The notes beneath the pieces are model-generated. The model made no database searches. It was given only the letters and a program-made list of their open reading frames with translations, and was not told the DNA's origin. A stretch of 64,000 bases of DNA from Promicromonospora soli. GTDB taxonomy: Bacteria > Actinomycetota > Actinomycetes > Actinomycetales > Cellulomonadaceae. The position numbers and the translations under genes were made by a program. Of this stretch, positions 1-8,721 are shown in pieces. The stretch's first letter is position 1; each line of letters begins with the position of its first letter. Location: positions 248,001 through 312,000 of the forward strand of contig NZ_BNAS01000001.1 of assembly GCF_014653785.1 (NCBI RefSeq), read 5' to 3'.

Positions 1-1292
1 TTCACCTCCGCCGGCGCCTGCTCGGGGGTCACGTAGGAGTGCGAGTCGTCCTGGGTCAGGCCGCGCACGCGGGTCAGGCCCTGCACGACGCCGGACTTCT
101 CGTACCGGTACACCGACCCGAACTCGAACAGGCGCAGCGGGAGCTCACGGTAGGAGCGGCCGCGCGAGGCGAAGATCAGGTTGTGCATCGGGCAGTTCAT
201 GGCCTTGAGCCGGTACTTGGACCCCTCGAGGTCCATCTCCGGGAACATGGTGTCCGCGTAGTAGGGCAGGTGGCCCGAGGTGTGGAACAGCCCGTCCTTG
301 GTGATGTGCGGCGTGCCGACGTAGGAGAAGCCCTCCTCGATGTGCCGCTGGCGGACGTAGTCCTCCATGACGCGCTTGATCACACCGCCCTTGGGGTGGA
401 ACAGCGGCAGCCCGGAGCCGACCTCGTCATGGAAGCTGAACAGGTCCATCTCCGAGCCGATGCGCCGGTGGTCGCGGCGCTCGGCCTCGGCCAGGCGCTC
501 GAGGTGCACCTTGAGCTCGTCCTTGCTGGGCCACGCCGTGCCGTAGATGCGCTGCAGCATCGGGTTCTTCTCGCTGCCGCGCCAGTACGCCGCGGCCGAG
601 CGCATGAGCTGAACGCCGTTGCCGATCAGCCTGGTGGACGGCAGGTGCGGCCCGCGGCACAGGTCCTTCCAGACCACGGCCTCGGTCTCGCGCCCGGCGC
701 CACGCACGTTGTCGTAGATGGTCAGCTCGCCGGCGCCGACCTCGACGTCGGCCCCCTCGCCCGCCTCCGCGGAGGAGCCCTTGAGGCCGATCAGCTCCAG
801 CTTGTAGGGCTCGCCCCCCAGCTCGGCGCGCGCCTCGTCCTCGGTGACGACCCGACGGCGGAACGTCTGGCCCTCCTTGATGATGCGGCCCATGATCTTG
901 TCGAGGGCCTTCAGGTCCTCGGGCGTGAACGGCGTCTCGACGTCGAAGTCGTAGTAGAAGCCGTCGGTCACGGGCGGGCCGATGCCCAGCTTCGCGTCCG
1001 GGTTGACCTGCTGCACCGCCTGCGCCAGCACGTGCGCGGCGCTGTGCCGCAGCACGGCCAGGCCGTCGGGCTCGCCGATGGTCACGGGCTCGACCTTGTG
1101 GCCTGCCGGGATCTCGCGGTCGAGGTCCCACAGCTCGCCGTCCACGCGGACGACGACCACGTCGCGGCGCTCGCCGTACAGCTCGACGCCCGTAGTCGTG
1201 GCCGTGGTCGTCGTCGCCTCGGTGGAGGCCTGCGCCAGGGTCTCGCCACCGGCGAGGTTGATGGGGCTGGGCGGCGATGCGACGTCGGACAC
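1..1292 (-). CDS. thrS: Threonyl-tRNA synthetase, N-terminal and central part (cut by window edge)
   Basis: Class II aminoacyl-tRNA synthetase that charges tRNA-Thr in the cytoplasm. The reverse-strand frame opens with a GTG ([10 protein letters not shown]) 7 nt after AAGGAG. A TGS-like N-terminal region is followed by the editing/SAD domain with HSAAHVLAQ and [11 protein letters not shown] (metal-binding His/Cys) and then the catalytic core with FHPKGG, MNCPMHN and the motif 2 region ([18 protein letters not shown]). About 430 codons are present, and the C-terminal part with motif 3 and the anticodon-binding domain lies outside the window. Order and motifs match ThrS throughout, so the function is not in doubt. 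A long hairpin sits in its leader. Confidence 0.97.
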   Translation of the reverse strand, partial: MSDVASPPSPINLAGGETLAQASTEATTTTATTTGVELYGERRDVVVVRVDGELWDLDREIPAGHKVEPVTIGEPDGLAVLRHSAAHVLAQAVQQVNPDAKLGIGPPVTDGFYYDFDVETPFTPEDLKALDKIMGRIIKEGQTFRRRVVTEDEARAELGGEPYKLELIGLKGSSAEAGEGADVEVGAGELTIYDNVRGAGRETEAVVWKDLCRGPHLPSTRLIGNGVQLMRSAAAYWRGSEKNPMLQRIYGTAWPSKDELKVHLERLAEAERRDHRRIGSEMDLFSFHDEVGSGLPLFHPKGGVIKRVMEDYVRQRHIEEGFSYVGTPHITKDGLFHTSGHLPYYADTMFPEMDLEGSKYRLKAMNCPMHNLIFASRGRSYRELPLRLFEFGSVYRYEKSGVVQGLTRVRGLTQDDSHSYVTPEQAPAEV

Positions 1293-1326
1293 AGGAGTGC
1301 TCCTTGGGGGGAAACGGGAAGAAACG

Positions 1327-1366
1327 GATCGAGGGGCCCCGTCCACTGAGACGGTGCCCCTCGATC
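1327..1366 (-). promoter_or_regulatory. Long hairpin in the thrS leader
   Basis: An inverted repeat pairs 11 bp (GATCGAGGGGC with GCCCCTCGATC), then one mismatch, then 5 more bp around a 6-nt loop. It ends 34 nt upstream of the thrS start, just before the ribosome-binding region. On the minus strand it is followed by a pyrimidine-rich stretch (GTTTCTTCCCGTTT). It could be an attenuator, a terminator for an upstream transcript, or a leader structure. No T-box sequence or Thr-codon leader peptide was seen. Confidence 0.45.
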
Positions 1367-1450
1367 GTACCGATTCAGTTCCGGTCCCGTGCCCGCCGGT
1401 CGCGCCGGTTGCCGACGGCGGCGAGGTCGGCGCCGGCGGCCGCCGTCTCG

Positions 1451-1456
1451 TAACGT
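1451..1456 (+). promoter_or_regulatory. Leaderless -10 box of the antiporter gene
   Basis: TAACGT ends 7 nt before the GTG at 1463, the spacing seen at many starts in this window, so transcription would begin at or next to the start codon. No Shine-Dalgarno sequence lies between. Confidence 0.5.
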
Positions 1457-1462
1457 CAGGCC

Positions 1463-3232
1463 GTGGAGTACGTGGAGTACCTGACCATCGCCGTCGTCGC
1501 GGCGATCCTCGTCATCGCCGTGACCGCGCTCGCGCCCCGGGCCGGGGTCGCCTCGCCCCTGGTCCTCGTGGTGCTCGGCGCCGGGGTGAGCCTGCTGCCG
1601 TGGGTCCCCGCCGTGGAGGTGCCCCCCGAGCTGATCCTCGGCGGCGTCCTGCCGCCCCTGCTGTACTCCGCGGCGGTCGGCCTGCCGTCGATGGACTTCC
1701 GGCGCGACTTCACGGCCATCGGCGGCCTCTCCGTGACGCTGGTGGTGATCAGCTCGGTGCTGGTCGGGCTGCTCTTCCGGCTGCTGGTCCCCGGGATCGA
1801 CCTGGCCACGGCGATCGCCCTGGGCGCGATAGTCAGCCCGACCGACGCCGTGGCGACCTCCATCGTGAAGCGGCTCGGTGCCTCCCCGCGCAGCGTCACG
1901 ATGCTCGAGGGCGAGTCCCTGCTCAACGACGCCTCCGCCCTGGTGCTGCTGCGGTCGGCGATCGCTGCGACGGCAGCCACGGTCAGCCTGTGGGAAGTCG
2001 TGGGCGACTTCGCGTACGCGGCGGCGGTGGCCGTCGCGATCGGCGTGCCCGTCGGCTGGGTGGGCCTGCGGGTGCGCAAGCGCCTGCGGCACGCCGCCCT
2101 CAGCACCGCCATGTCGTTCGTCGTCCCGTTCGTCGCGTACCTGCCCGCTGAGGAGCTGGGCGCGTCGGGACTGGTCGCCGTCGTCGCGGCGGGCCTCGTG
2201 ACCGGCAACGGGTCGGCGCGGCACCTGCGGCCGCAGGACCGCATCGCCGAACGGTCCAACTGGCAGACCGTCGAGCTCCTGCTCGAGGGCGCGGTCTTCC
2301 TCGCGATGGGGATCCAGCTGTTCGACCTCGTCGAGGACGCGGAGCGCGGCAGCGGCTCGGTCTGGCACGCCGCCGTCGTTGCGGCGATCGCGAGCGCGGC
2401 GGTGCTCCTGGTGCGGGCGGCGTTCGTGACCCCGCTGATCGGCATCCAGGGCCGCCGGGCGCGCCGCGGCGAGGCGGTGCGGGAGACCCTCACCGGCATC
2501 CAGGACCGCCTCGACGAGCGGGCCGCCGCGGCACCGCCCACGGGCATCGAGTCCACCGAGGGCACGGGCCGGCGCTCGCCCGCGGCCCGCCTGGAACGCA
2601 TCCAGGGCACGCTGCGACGCCGGAGGGCCGACATCGACTACGTCCTCGCCAAGCCGCTCGGATGGCGGGAGGGCACCCTGCTGGTGTGGGCGGGCATGCG
2701 CGGCGTCGTGACGCTCGCCGCCGCGCAGACCCTGCCCGCGGAGACGCCCGACCGGTCGTTCCTGGTCCTCGTCGCCTTCGGCGTCGCGTTCGGCACGCTC
2801 CTGGTCCAGGGCAGCACCCTGCCGTGGGTGGCGCGGCGGCTCGGGCTCGTCGGGCAGGACACGACCGGCGACCTGCCCGCGCTGCGCCGGGAGACCGAGC
2901 AGGCGGCCCGCGCCTTCCTCGCCGAGCCCCGCCGCCCCGACGGCACGCCGTACGACGCCGGGGTCGTCGCCCGGGTGCGCAAGGACACGTTCCGGGAGCA
3001 CGAGTCGCAGGACGAGGACGCGGTGCTCACCAGGGAGCGCTTCATCCAGTACCGGGAGCTGCGGCTGGCGACCATCGCCGCCCAGCGCACCGAGCTGCTC
3101 GCCGCCCGCTCCGCGGGCACCTACGACTCAGCCCAGCTCGGCAACGTCCTGGACCTGCTCGACGCCGAGCAGATAGCCGTCGAGATGCGCAAGGGCAAGA
3201 AACCGATACGCAACGACGAGCCGGAGCGCTAG
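1463..3232 (+). CDS. CPA1-family sodium/proton antiporter (NhaP type)
   Basis: Membrane exchanger that swaps cytoplasmic Na+ (or K+) for external H+. It has 589 residues. The first 300 or so are strongly hydrophobic with repeated helices. The CPA1 signatures [12 protein letters not shown] (ion-binding Asp) and [14 protein letters not shown] lie near residues 130-165, and [13 protein letters not shown] near 410. A charged cytoplasmic insert (about 325-395) precedes the last helices, and the roughly 130-residue tail is hydrophilic. The GTG start is chosen from the -10 box 7 nt upstream. A second GTG at 1472 is possible. The next gene begins 9 nt after its stop. Confidence 0.9.
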   Translation: MEYVEYLTIAVVAAILVIAVTALAPRAGVASPLVLVVLGAGVSLLPWVPAVEVPPELILGGVLPPLLYSAAVGLPSMDFRRDFTAIGGLSVTLVVISSVLVGLLFRLLVPGIDLATAIALGAIVSPTDAVATSIVKRLGASPRSVTMLEGESLLNDASALVLLRSAIAATAATVSLWEVVGDFAYAAAVAVAIGVPVGWVGLRVRKRLRHAALSTAMSFVVPFVAYLPAEELGASGLVAVVAAGLVTGNGSARHLRPQDRIAERSNWQTVELLLEGAVFLAMGIQLFDLVEDAERGSGSVWHAAVVAAIASAAVLLVRAAFVTPLIGIQGRRARRGEAVRETLTGIQDRLDERAAAAPPTGIESTEGTGRRSPAARLERIQGTLRRRRADIDYVLAKPLGWREGTLLVWAGMRGVVTLAAAQTLPAETPDRSFLVLVAFGVAFGTLLVQGSTLPWVARRLGLVGQDTTGDLPALRRETEQAARAFLAEPRRPDGTPYDAGVVARVRKDTFREHESQDEDAVLTRERFIQYRELRLATIAAQRTELLAARSAGTYDSAQLGNVLDLLDAEQIAVEMRKGKKPIRNDEPER

Positions 3233-3235
3233 CCT
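3230..3235 (+). promoter_or_regulatory. Leaderless -10 box overlapping the antiporter stop
   Basis: TAGCCT contains the TAG stop codon of the antiporter gene and ends 7 nt before the GTG of the phosphatase gene. The downstream gene therefore probably has its own leaderless transcript, even though the genes look like an operon. Confidence 0.5.
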
Positions 3236-3241
3236 CCGGAC

Positions 3242-3946
3242 GTGACGGAATACATACCGCTCCACCTCGACTGGCCGGGCTGTCTCAACGTGCGTGACCT
3301 GGGCGGACTCCCGCTCACGGGCGGCGGCACAATCCGCGAGCGCGTCCTGGTCCGCTCCGACTGCCCCAGCTACCTGACCGACGACGGCGTCGTAGCCGCA
3401 ACCGACTACGGCCTGTCGCGGATCATCGACCTGCGCCGCCCGGACGAGATCGATCGGTGGCCGAGCAGGCTCGGCGGCCTCCCCGCCCACCTCCACCTCC
3501 CGGTCCAGGAGCCCGACGACCCCGAGGAAGGGCCGTGGGTCCACCTGTACGCGGGGCTGCTGGACCGGCGTCCGGAGCTGTTCGCGCGCGCGGTCGCGGC
3601 GGTCGCCGACGCGCCCGAAGGGCCTGTGCTGGTGCACTGCGCCGCCGGGAAGGACCGCACGGGTCTCGTGGTGGCGCTCGCGCTCACCCTCGTCGGGGCC
3701 GACGCCGACGCGCTCGCCGACGACTACGAGATCACCAACGAGCGGCTCGCTCCCCGGTACGCCCAGCTGGCGGACGAGCCCGACTACGACCGGCCCGTCG
3801 GCCGCCTCGTCCCGCCCACCCGGGAGGTCATCCTCGGGGCGCTGGAGCACCTGCGCACGCGGCACGGTTCGGTCGAGGCGTACCTGGCCCAGGGCGGGCT
3901 CACCCCGGGGCACGTGCGGGCACTGCGGACCCGGCTGGTCGGGTGA
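3242..3946 (+). CDS. Tyrosine-protein phosphatase (Y_phosphatase3 / MptpB-like)
   Basis: Cysteine-dependent phosphatase that removes phosphate from Tyr (and possibly Ser/Thr or lipid) substrates. The 234-residue protein carries the N-terminal LNVRDLGG motif typical of this family. The P-loop HCAAGKDRTG (CX5R, nucleophile Cys) lies near residues 130-140, followed by a helical C-terminus. Length and order match MptpB/LipA-type phosphatases. No signal peptide is evident, whereas some relatives are exported. The start is GTG, 7 nt after TAGCCT. Its last codons and stop lie inside a 13-bp tandem repeat, so the C-terminus may vary between strains. Confidence 0.88.
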   Translation: MTEYIPLHLDWPGCLNVRDLGGLPLTGGGTIRERVLVRSDCPSYLTDDGVVAATDYGLSRIIDLRRPDEIDRWPSRLGGLPAHLHLPVQEPDDPEEGPWVHLYAGLLDRRPELFARAVAAVADAPEGPVLVHCAAGKDRTGLVVALALTLVGADADALADDYEITNERLAPRYAQLADEPDYDRPVGRLVPPTREVILGALEHLRTRHGSVEAYLAQGGLTPGHVRALRTRLVG

Positions 3947-4025
3947 CCTGGTCGGGTGACCTGGTCGGGCGAGTTGGTCGGACGGTCGGATGTGACGGTC
4001 GGCTGTGACGGTCGGCTGTGACGCG
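3935..4025 (+). repeat. Minisatellite, seven 13-bp units across a stop codon
   Basis: Seven contiguous 13-nt units fill exactly 91 bp. They drift from CTGGTCGGGTGAC (units 1-2, exact copies) through intermediates to CGGCTGTGACGGT (units 6-7). The TGA stop of the phosphatase lies in unit 1, and the rest is non-coding. Because 13 is not a multiple of 3, gain or loss of units before the stop would change the frame. Confidence 0.85.
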
Positions 4026-4042
4026 AAGACCCCGAGAGTTCG

Positions 4043-4600
4043 TCATCTCACCGACGGCGCGCGCGACAGCACACGCACGACGGCCTTGATGCCGGCGGCT
4101 GCATCGTCCGTGTGCGCCCAGGCGGGATGCATCCGAGATGCTCGTTCGAGTATGAAGCGCTGCAGCGTGATGGCCTGCCACCCGATGCGACGCACCGCCG
4201 GTGTGATGTGACCGCGGATCTTGAGCTGCCCGATCGCGACACCGATCGCCGTCTGCGCCGCCGCGTCCACTATGTGGTCGACCTCGTCGGGCACCGCCTT
4301 GGCCCAGGCACGAGCGTCGTCGGAGTCCGCACTCCACAAGTCTGTCGGCACGTCGAATTCGTAAGCGACGAACGTCTCAGCAAGGAAGCGTGGTACGTCG
4401 TCGTCCCGTCCGCCGGCGACGTACCAGTCTTCGAGCGACCCGAGGATGTCGTGGCCGCTGTCGTTGCCGAAGGGCGCGAACTCGTCCGTCCCGGAGTAGA
4501 ACGACTCCGGAACGATGGCTACGTACGCCGGATGACTCGCCTCTGGCGCGAGTCCTTTGACGTAGATGCCGAACCTGCGCCAGTACGTCCAGGGATACAC
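4043..4600 (-). CDS. Hypothetical protein
   Basis: A 185-residue soluble protein that I do not recognise. The N-terminal half is aromatic and acidic (YVAIVPESFYSG, GSLEDWYVAGG) and the C-terminal half is mostly helical and basic. There are no membrane segments, signal peptide or obvious catalytic motif. The case for a real gene is the start: a GTG lies 7 nt after a minus-strand TAGGTT box (4607-4612), the same leaderless arrangement as its neighbours, and the residue composition is protein-like. It stands alone between a phosphatase gene (opposite strand) and a tRNA operon terminator. Confidence 0.65.
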   Translation of the reverse strand: MYPWTYWRRFGIYVKGLAPEASHPAYVAIVPESFYSGTDEFAPFGNDSGHDILGSLEDWYVAGGRDDDVPRFLAETFVAYEFDVPTDLWSADSDDARAWAKAVPDEVDHIVDAAAQTAIGVAIGQLKIRGHITPAVRRIGWQAITLQRFILERASRMHPAWAHTDDAAAGIKAVVRVLSRAPSVR

Positions 4601-4696
4601 AGCGAGAACCTACCGCCCTGCTCCAGACAATCAGGAACCCCTCCTTCTCGACCGGGCTCCTCCTGGCCACGTGCGTCACCAGCGCCAGACATGCAA

Positions 4697-4736
4697 AAGG
4701 CCCTCTGACCTGCGTTTCCGCTGGTCAGAGGGCCTT
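4697..4736 (-). terminator. Rho-independent terminator of the first tRNA operon
   Basis: A perfect 14-bp stem (AAGGCCCTCTGACC with its complement) around a 12-nt loop. On the minus strand it is followed by TTTTGC. It lies 11 nt beyond tRNA-Val in the direction of transcription. Confidence 0.85.
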
Positions 4737-4746
4737 GCCTTGCTGG

Positions 4747-4818
4747 TGGGCGATACTGGGATCGAACCAGTGACCTCTTCCGTGTCAGGGAAGCGCGCTA
4801 CCGCTGCGCCAATCGCCC
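4747..4818 (-). tRNA. tRNA-Val(GAC), copy 1
   Basis: Full cloverleaf on the minus strand with acceptor GGGCGAT/ATCGCCC and anticodon loop CTGACAC (anticodon GAC). The T-loop is TTCGATC and the discriminator is A. The CCA end is encoded (4744-4746). It is the last gene of the Gly-Cys-Val operon and is identical to the copy at 8501-8572. Confidence 0.97.
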
Positions 4819-4819
4819 G

Positions 4820-4890
4820 AGGTGGGTACGGGATTCGAACCCGTGTGTACGGCTTTGCAGGCCGCTGCCTCGCCTCTCGGCCAACCCACC
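4820..4890 (-). tRNA. tRNA-Cys(GCA), copy 1
   Basis: Minus-strand cloverleaf with acceptor GGTGGGT/ACCCACC, anticodon loop CTGCAAA (GCA) and the U73 discriminator expected for Cys. CCA is not encoded. Two bases differ from copy 2 at 8586-8656. Confidence 0.97.
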
Positions 4891-4917
4891 GTGCTCCCCA
4901 CCCAAAAGCGGGTATCG

Positions 4918-4989
4918 AGCGGATGACGGGACTTGAACCCGCGACCCTCACCTTGGCAAGGTGATGCTCTACCACTGAGCTACATCCGC
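4918..4989 (-). tRNA. tRNA-Gly(GCC), copy 1
   Basis: Minus-strand cloverleaf with acceptor GCGGATG, D-loop AGTGGTA, anticodon loop TTGCCAA (GCC), T-loop TTCAAGT and discriminator U. It is the first gene of the operon and is identical to the copy at 8722-8793. Confidence 0.97.
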
Positions 4990-5037
4990 GTTGCCACCAT
5001 CCTGGACCCTTTCGGACCCCCGTGGTGACGCTCCGGA

Positions 5038-5068
5038 AGAGTAGTTCACAAACGGCGTGCCGGTCCAA
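5038..5068 (-). promoter_or_regulatory. Promoter of tRNA operon 1
   Basis: On the minus strand TTGGAC (5063-5068), 19 nt, TACTCT (5038-5043), followed 48 nt later by tRNA-Gly. The second tRNA operon has the same -35 (ATTGGAC) and the same 19-nt spacing to TAATGT. Confidence 0.55.
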
Positions 5069-5178
5069 TCGAAAATGCCGTGCCACCTGCGCCATGCCCG
5101 AGGGCCCGGAGCAGAACGCGGGCGGTGCCCCGGAACTGTCCGGCGACACCGCCCGCGCAGGTCAGGCGCGGTCGGTCG

Positions 5179-6060
5179 TCAGTAGATCGACACGCCGTAC
5201 GCGCTCAGCGCCTCGGTGACGGGCTGGAAGAACGTGGTGCCGCCGGTGGTGCAGTTGCCGCTGCCGCCGGAGGTGATGCCGAGGGCGATGGTGCCGTCGT
5301 AGAGGGCGCCGCCGGAGTCGCCCGGCTCGGCGCAGACGTTGGTCTGGATCATCCCGCGCACGCGGCCGCTGCCCTGGTAGTTGACGCTGACGTTGAGCGC
5401 GGTGACGGTCCCGGAGTGCACGCCGGTGGTGGAGCCGTCACGGGTGACACGCTCGCCCACGTAGGCGTTTCCTGCGGTGTAGCCGCCGGGGTGGGTCAGC
5501 GAGGTGTTGTCGTACCGGACCAGTGCGTAGTCGTCGCCGGGGAAGCTGGAGGCCACGGTGGGGCCGATCAGGGTGCTCTGCGCCGAGTTGGCGTACCAGG
5601 TGGGAGCCACGTCGCCGCAGTGCCCGGCGGTGATGAAGTAGTACTGGCCGCCGCTCTGGACGTTGAAGCCCAGCGAGCAGCGGTACCCCGAGCCGTAGAT
5701 GGCGTCGCCCGACCCCAGCAACGGCTTGAAGACGCCGGAGGCGCGCTTGATGGTCAGGTCGTCGGCGTCGGCGCCGGCCGCCTTGCGGACCGCCTTCAGC
5801 TCGGCCGCGGAGACGGTCGAGTCGGCGGTCACCACCACCTTGCCGGTCGCGGTGTCGGTGTACCAGGCGACGCCGTCGACGTCCGCCTTGCCGACGGCGG
5901 CGTGCACCGTGGCGAGCTCGGCGGAGGTCGGCTTGTCGGGCGCGGCGGTGGCCGCAGGCCCCGCCATGGTGGATACCGCAAGCCCGAGGCCTGCTGCGAG
6001 TGCGATCAGACGGGCCCGCTTCGCGGAGCGGGGGCGGAGTGTGGTGCGAATGAACCTCAT
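5179..6060 (-). CDS. Secreted S1E serine protease, streptogrisin type (copy A)
   Basis: Extracellular chymotrypsin-fold protease made as a preproenzyme of 293 residues. Residues 1-40 are a signal peptide with a basic N-terminus and a PAATAA end. About 41-120 form the propeptide (the [20 protein letters not shown] region is typical of alpha-lytic/streptogrisin pro-segments), and mature enzyme follows. The catalytic triad is visible: His147 (TAGHCG), Asp177 (DDYALV) and Ser249 (GDSGG). Cys128/148 and Cys243/270 fit the two family disulfides. A GGAGGA site precedes the ATG. Copy B lies just upstream on the same strand, and even the 3' flanks match. Confidence 0.93.
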   Translation of the reverse strand: MRFIRTTLRPRSAKRARLIALAAGLGLAVSTMAGPAATAAPDKPTSAELATVHAAVGKADVDGVAWYTDTATGKVVVTADSTVSAAELKAVRKAAGADADDLTIKRASGVFKPLLGSGDAIYGSGYRCSLGFNVQSGGQYYFITAGHCGDVAPTWYANSAQSTLIGPTVASSFPGDDYALVRYDNTSLTHPGGYTAGNAYVGERVTRDGSTTGVHSGTVTALNVSVNYQGSGRVRGMIQTNVCAEPGDSGGALYDGTIALGITSGGSGNCTTGGTTFFQPVTEALSAYGVSIY

Positions 6061-6292
6061 TGCATCCTCCTGGGGTGAGGGGCCCGCTGGCGGCAGACCC
6101 AGCTCGGCAAGGACGGGTCACGTCGCTCACCGTCTCGCTGGGCGCGAGTATTGCCCCTCCCCAATTCACCCCACAAGACCCCAAACCGAATGTAACCGAC
6201 CGGAAACGAAATTGGCTTCCTCAGAGCCGTTTCACCCGGCACGGCCCGACACCCTCGGGCCACTGCCCGCGCAGGTCAGGCGCAGCTGGTCG

Positions 6293-7207
6293 TCAGTAGA
6301 GCTTGACGCCGTATGCCTTGACCACCTCGGCGACGGGTTGGTAGAACGTGATGCCGCCGGAGGGGCAGTCGCCGGCGCCACCGGACGTGATGCCGATGGC
6401 CCTGCGGCCCCTGTACAGAGGGCCGCCCGAGTCGCCCGGCTCGGCGCAGATGTCGGCCTGGATCATGCCCCGCACCACGATGCCGCCCCCGTACCTGACG
6501 GTGACGTTGACCGCGGTGATCGTGCCGGAGTGCCGACCGGTCGTGGAGCCCTCACGGGTCACTCCCCGGCCCACCCAGGCATGCCCCAGGATGTATCCGC
6601 CGGGCCGCTTCAGCCCCGTGGGGTCGTACTTGACGAGCGCGTAGTCGTTGTTCGGGTACCAGGAGCCGACGGTGGGGCCGATCCGCTTGGTCTTGGACGA
6701 GTTGGCGTACCACATGGACACCTTGTTGCCGCAGTGTCCCGCGGTGATGAAGTAGTGCTTGGCGCCGCTGCGGACGTTGAAGCCCAGGGAGCAGCGTGTG
6801 CTCCGGCCGTAGACGGGGTTGCCGGAGTACATCGCCAGCATCGGCTTGAAGACACCGTCGACCCGCTTGATGGTCAGGTCGTCCGCTCCGGCCCCGGCCT
6901 CCTTGCGGACCGCGTTCCGCTCGGCCGCGGAGACGGTGGAGTCGGCCGTCACGACCACCTCGCCGGTGGCCGCGTCCGTGTACCAGGCGAGCCCGTCGAC
7001 CTCCGCCTCGCCGACGGCGGCGTGCACCTCGGCCAGCTCGGCGGCCGTCGGCTCGTCGGGCTCCGGCGAGCTTGTGCGGCCGTCGGGCTCTCGCGAGGCT
7101 GCCGGCCCGGTCATGGCCGACGTCACGAGCGCGACCAGCGCGACGAGAGTGATGAGACGGGCCGGTCTCGTGGCGACGGAGCCTGGCGTCGTGGGAATGA
7201 ACCTCAT
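6293..7207 (-). CDS. Secreted S1E serine protease, streptogrisin type (copy B)
   Basis: A 304-residue paralogue of the downstream protease with the same layout. A signal peptide ends near AAS (about 37), and a propeptide extended by some 10 Glu/Pro-rich residues follows. The mature domain has His158 (TAGHCG), Asp188 (NDYALV) and Ser260 (GDSGG), with four conserved Cys. The start is the ATG preceded by AAGGGG. A GTG 12 codons upstream lacks a ribosome-binding site. Compared with copy A, the mature domain is more basic (KVSMWYANSSKTKR), which suggests a different substrate or pH range. Both copies are probably nutritional exoenzymes. Confidence 0.92.
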   Translation of the reverse strand: MRFIPTTPGSVATRPARLITLVALVALVTSAMTGPAASREPDGRTSSPEPDEPTAAELAEVHAAVGEAEVDGLAWYTDAATGEVVVTADSTVSAAERNAVRKEAGAGADDLTIKRVDGVFKPMLAMYSGNPVYGRSTRCSLGFNVRSGAKHYFITAGHCGNKVSMWYANSSKTKRIGPTVGSWYPNNDYALVKYDPTGLKRPGGYILGHAWVGRGVTREGSTTGRHSGTITAVNVTVRYGGGIVVRGMIQADICAEPGDSGGPLYRGRRAIGITSGGAGDCPSGGITFYQPVAEVVKAYGVKLY

Positions 7208-7263
7208 GGCAACCCCTTCAGGTAGGCGAGTTCGGCCGTCCACGAGGGGCTATGTTCAGCGGC

Positions 7264-7662
7264 ATGAGTGCAACCGACATCATCCCCGCCCACCTGATCC
7301 CGCTCCTGGAAGCGCCGAACTACGCGTTCCTCGGCACCATCCGTCCGGACGACACGGTCCAGGTCAACCCCATGTGGTTCGATTTCGACGGCGAGACGCT
7401 GCGCTTCACACACACCACGTACCGCGCCAAGTACCGCAACCTGCAGCACAACCCGTCGATGAGCCTCGCGATCCTCGACGATAAGAACGTATTCAGTTAT
7501 GTCGAGGTCCGGGGCAAGCTGATCGAGGTGATCCCCGACCCGACCGGCGAGTTCTACGTGCATCTGGGCAAGCGGTACGGCAACCCCGACCAGCAGGCGC
7601 CGGCGGACAGCGCCGACCGCGTCATCCTGGTGATGAGCATCGAGCACTACACGGCGCAGTAG
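7264..7662 (+). CDS. PPOX-class FMN/F420-dependent oxidoreductase
   Basis: A small split-barrel flavin or F420-binding enzyme of 132 residues. The sequence fits the actinobacterial 'PPOX class F420-dependent' group: an early AFLGTIRPDDTVQVNP strand, WFDFDGETLRF, then RAKYRNLQHNPSMSLAI, where the cofactor phosphate is normally bound. The length matches the family. The substrate cannot be told. The ATG at 7264 is preferred over one at 7252 because TATGTT (7251-7256) is a good -10 box and itself covers the earlier ATG. The gene is transcribed divergently from protease B. Confidence 0.82.
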   Translation: MSATDIIPAHLIPLLEAPNYAFLGTIRPDDTVQVNPMWFDFDGETLRFTHTTYRAKYRNLQHNPSMSLAILDDKNVFSYVEVRGKLIEVIPDPTGEFYVHLGKRYGNPDQQAPADSADRVILVMSIEHYTAQ

Positions 7663-7860
7663 GCACACCTCGCGAGAACCGGGCAGAGTGCCACGTTCCA
7701 CGATCAACTACGCCAAATCACCAAGATCCTTGTTGTAATGCTCCCGCCAAATTTAACCCGCACGGCTCGCTTGAGCGACGTGGGAGCGACACGATGACTT
7801 TCCGTCTCGCCGTCGGTCACCACAGGTAGCGCACCCCGACGGAAGACAAGGGAGAGACCG

Positions 7861-8439
7861 ATGCCGAACCTCATGGTGGACTTCATCATCTCGCTCGACG
7901 GTTACGCGTCCGCGGAAGGCTGGCCCGGCTTCTGGGGCATGGAGGGGCCCGAGTACCTGGAGTGGGTCACCTCCGGACCCGAGTACGAGCACACCGCCCT
8001 CATGGGTGCGACGACGTACCGGCTGATGTCCGGGTTCGCCGCCAAGATGCCCGACGATCCTGGCATGGCCGCCATGAACGCACTGCCCAAGGTGGTGTTC
8101 TCCTCGACCCTGAAGGCACCACTCTCGTGGGCCAACACCGAGCTGGTCCGCGAGGACGCCGTCGAAGCCGTCCGGGACCTGAAGCAGAGCTCCTCGCGGC
8201 CCCTGCGCACGATCGGCAGCCTCAGCCTGTGCCGGTCACTGCTCGCAGCTGGCCTGGTGGACCGCTTCCGGGTGGGCGTGTTCCCGGTGATCACAGGCGC
8301 CACCGGGAAGGAGCGCATCTTCGACGGGTATCCCGACGTCGCCCTCGACCTGGTCGAGAGCCGCACGTTCGACGGTCGGATCCAGCTGCTCGAGTACGTG
8401 CCCCGGGTGCTGGAAGGACCGCCCGGCGCCAGTAGCTGA
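7861..8439 (+). CDS. DHFR-fold reductase family protein (RibD C-terminal type)
   Basis: 192-residue cytoplasmic protein with the dihydrofolate reductase fold found in the C-terminal domain of RibD. The N-terminal strand ends in SLDGYASAEG, GATTYRLM precedes the cofactor region, and TIGSLSLCRSLLAAGLVD matches the glycine-containing NADPH-binding loop (G-S/G-x-L) of the family. A ribosome-binding site AAGGGAGA precedes the ATG. Its reaction is unknown, and such proteins are often annotated only as deaminase/reductase-like. Two further members of the fold lie at 25248 and 27437, so this is one of three in the window. Confidence 0.8.
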   Translation: MPNLMVDFIISLDGYASAEGWPGFWGMEGPEYLEWVTSGPEYEHTALMGATTYRLMSGFAAKMPDDPGMAAMNALPKVVFSSTLKAPLSWANTELVREDAVEAVRDLKQSSSRPLRTIGSLSLCRSLLAAGLVDRFRVGVFPVITGATGKERIFDGYPDVALDLVESRTFDGRIQLLEYVPRVLEGPPGASS

Positions 8440-8463
8440 GCGCCGCCGCGCCGGAACACGGCG

Positions 8464-8491
8464 AAGGCCCGGACCGTCAGGTCCGGGCCTT
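8464..8491. terminator. Terminator between a convergent gene and tRNA operon 2
   Basis: A perfect 11-bp stem (AAGGCCCGGAC with GTCCGGGCCTT) around a 6-nt loop. It lies 24 nt after the reductase stop and 10 nt beyond tRNA-Val copy 2, so it can serve both strands. There is no long T-run on either side. Confidence 0.75.
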
Positions 8492-8500
8492 ACGCGCTGG

Positions 8501-8572
8501 TGGGCGATACTGGGATCGAACCAGTGACCTCTTCCGTGTCAGGGAAGCGCGCTACCGCTGCGCCAATCGCCC
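8501..8572 (-). tRNA. tRNA-Val(GAC), copy 2
   Basis: Identical to the copy at 4747-4818, including the encoded CCA (8498-8500). Anticodon GAC. Last gene of the second Gly-Cys-Val operon. Confidence 0.97.
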
Positions 8573-8585
8573 ATGCTGCACTGCG

Positions 8586-8656
8586 AGGTGGGTACGGGAT
8601 TCGAACCCGTGTATACGGCTTTGCAGGCCGCTGCCTCGCCACTCGGCCAACCCACC
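8586..8656 (-). tRNA. tRNA-Cys(GCA), copy 2
   Basis: Anticodon loop CTGCAAA (GCA), U73 discriminator. It differs from copy 1 at two positions, one in the anticodon-stem side and one in the D-region. The bases at its 5' end are repeated in tandem immediately upstream. Confidence 0.97.
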
Positions 8657-8674
8657 AACTCGGCCAACCTACGA
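8641..8674 (-). repeat. Tandem duplication of the tRNA-Cys 5' end
   Basis: Two adjacent 17-nt units (actcggccaacccacca and actcggccaacctacga, two mismatches). The first holds the 5' end of tRNA-Cys copy 2, and the second lies in the spacer towards tRNA-Gly. Copy 1 of the operon lacks it. Confidence 0.75.
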
Positions 8675-8721
8675 CCTTGGGGTGCTCTCTTCAGCCGAAG
8701 AATCACGAGAGCGGCGTTCCG

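Noticed and set aside
1293-1462. T-box riboswitch for thrS
   Set aside because: No T-box sequence or specifier-loop arrangement was found; only a simple hairpin is seen.
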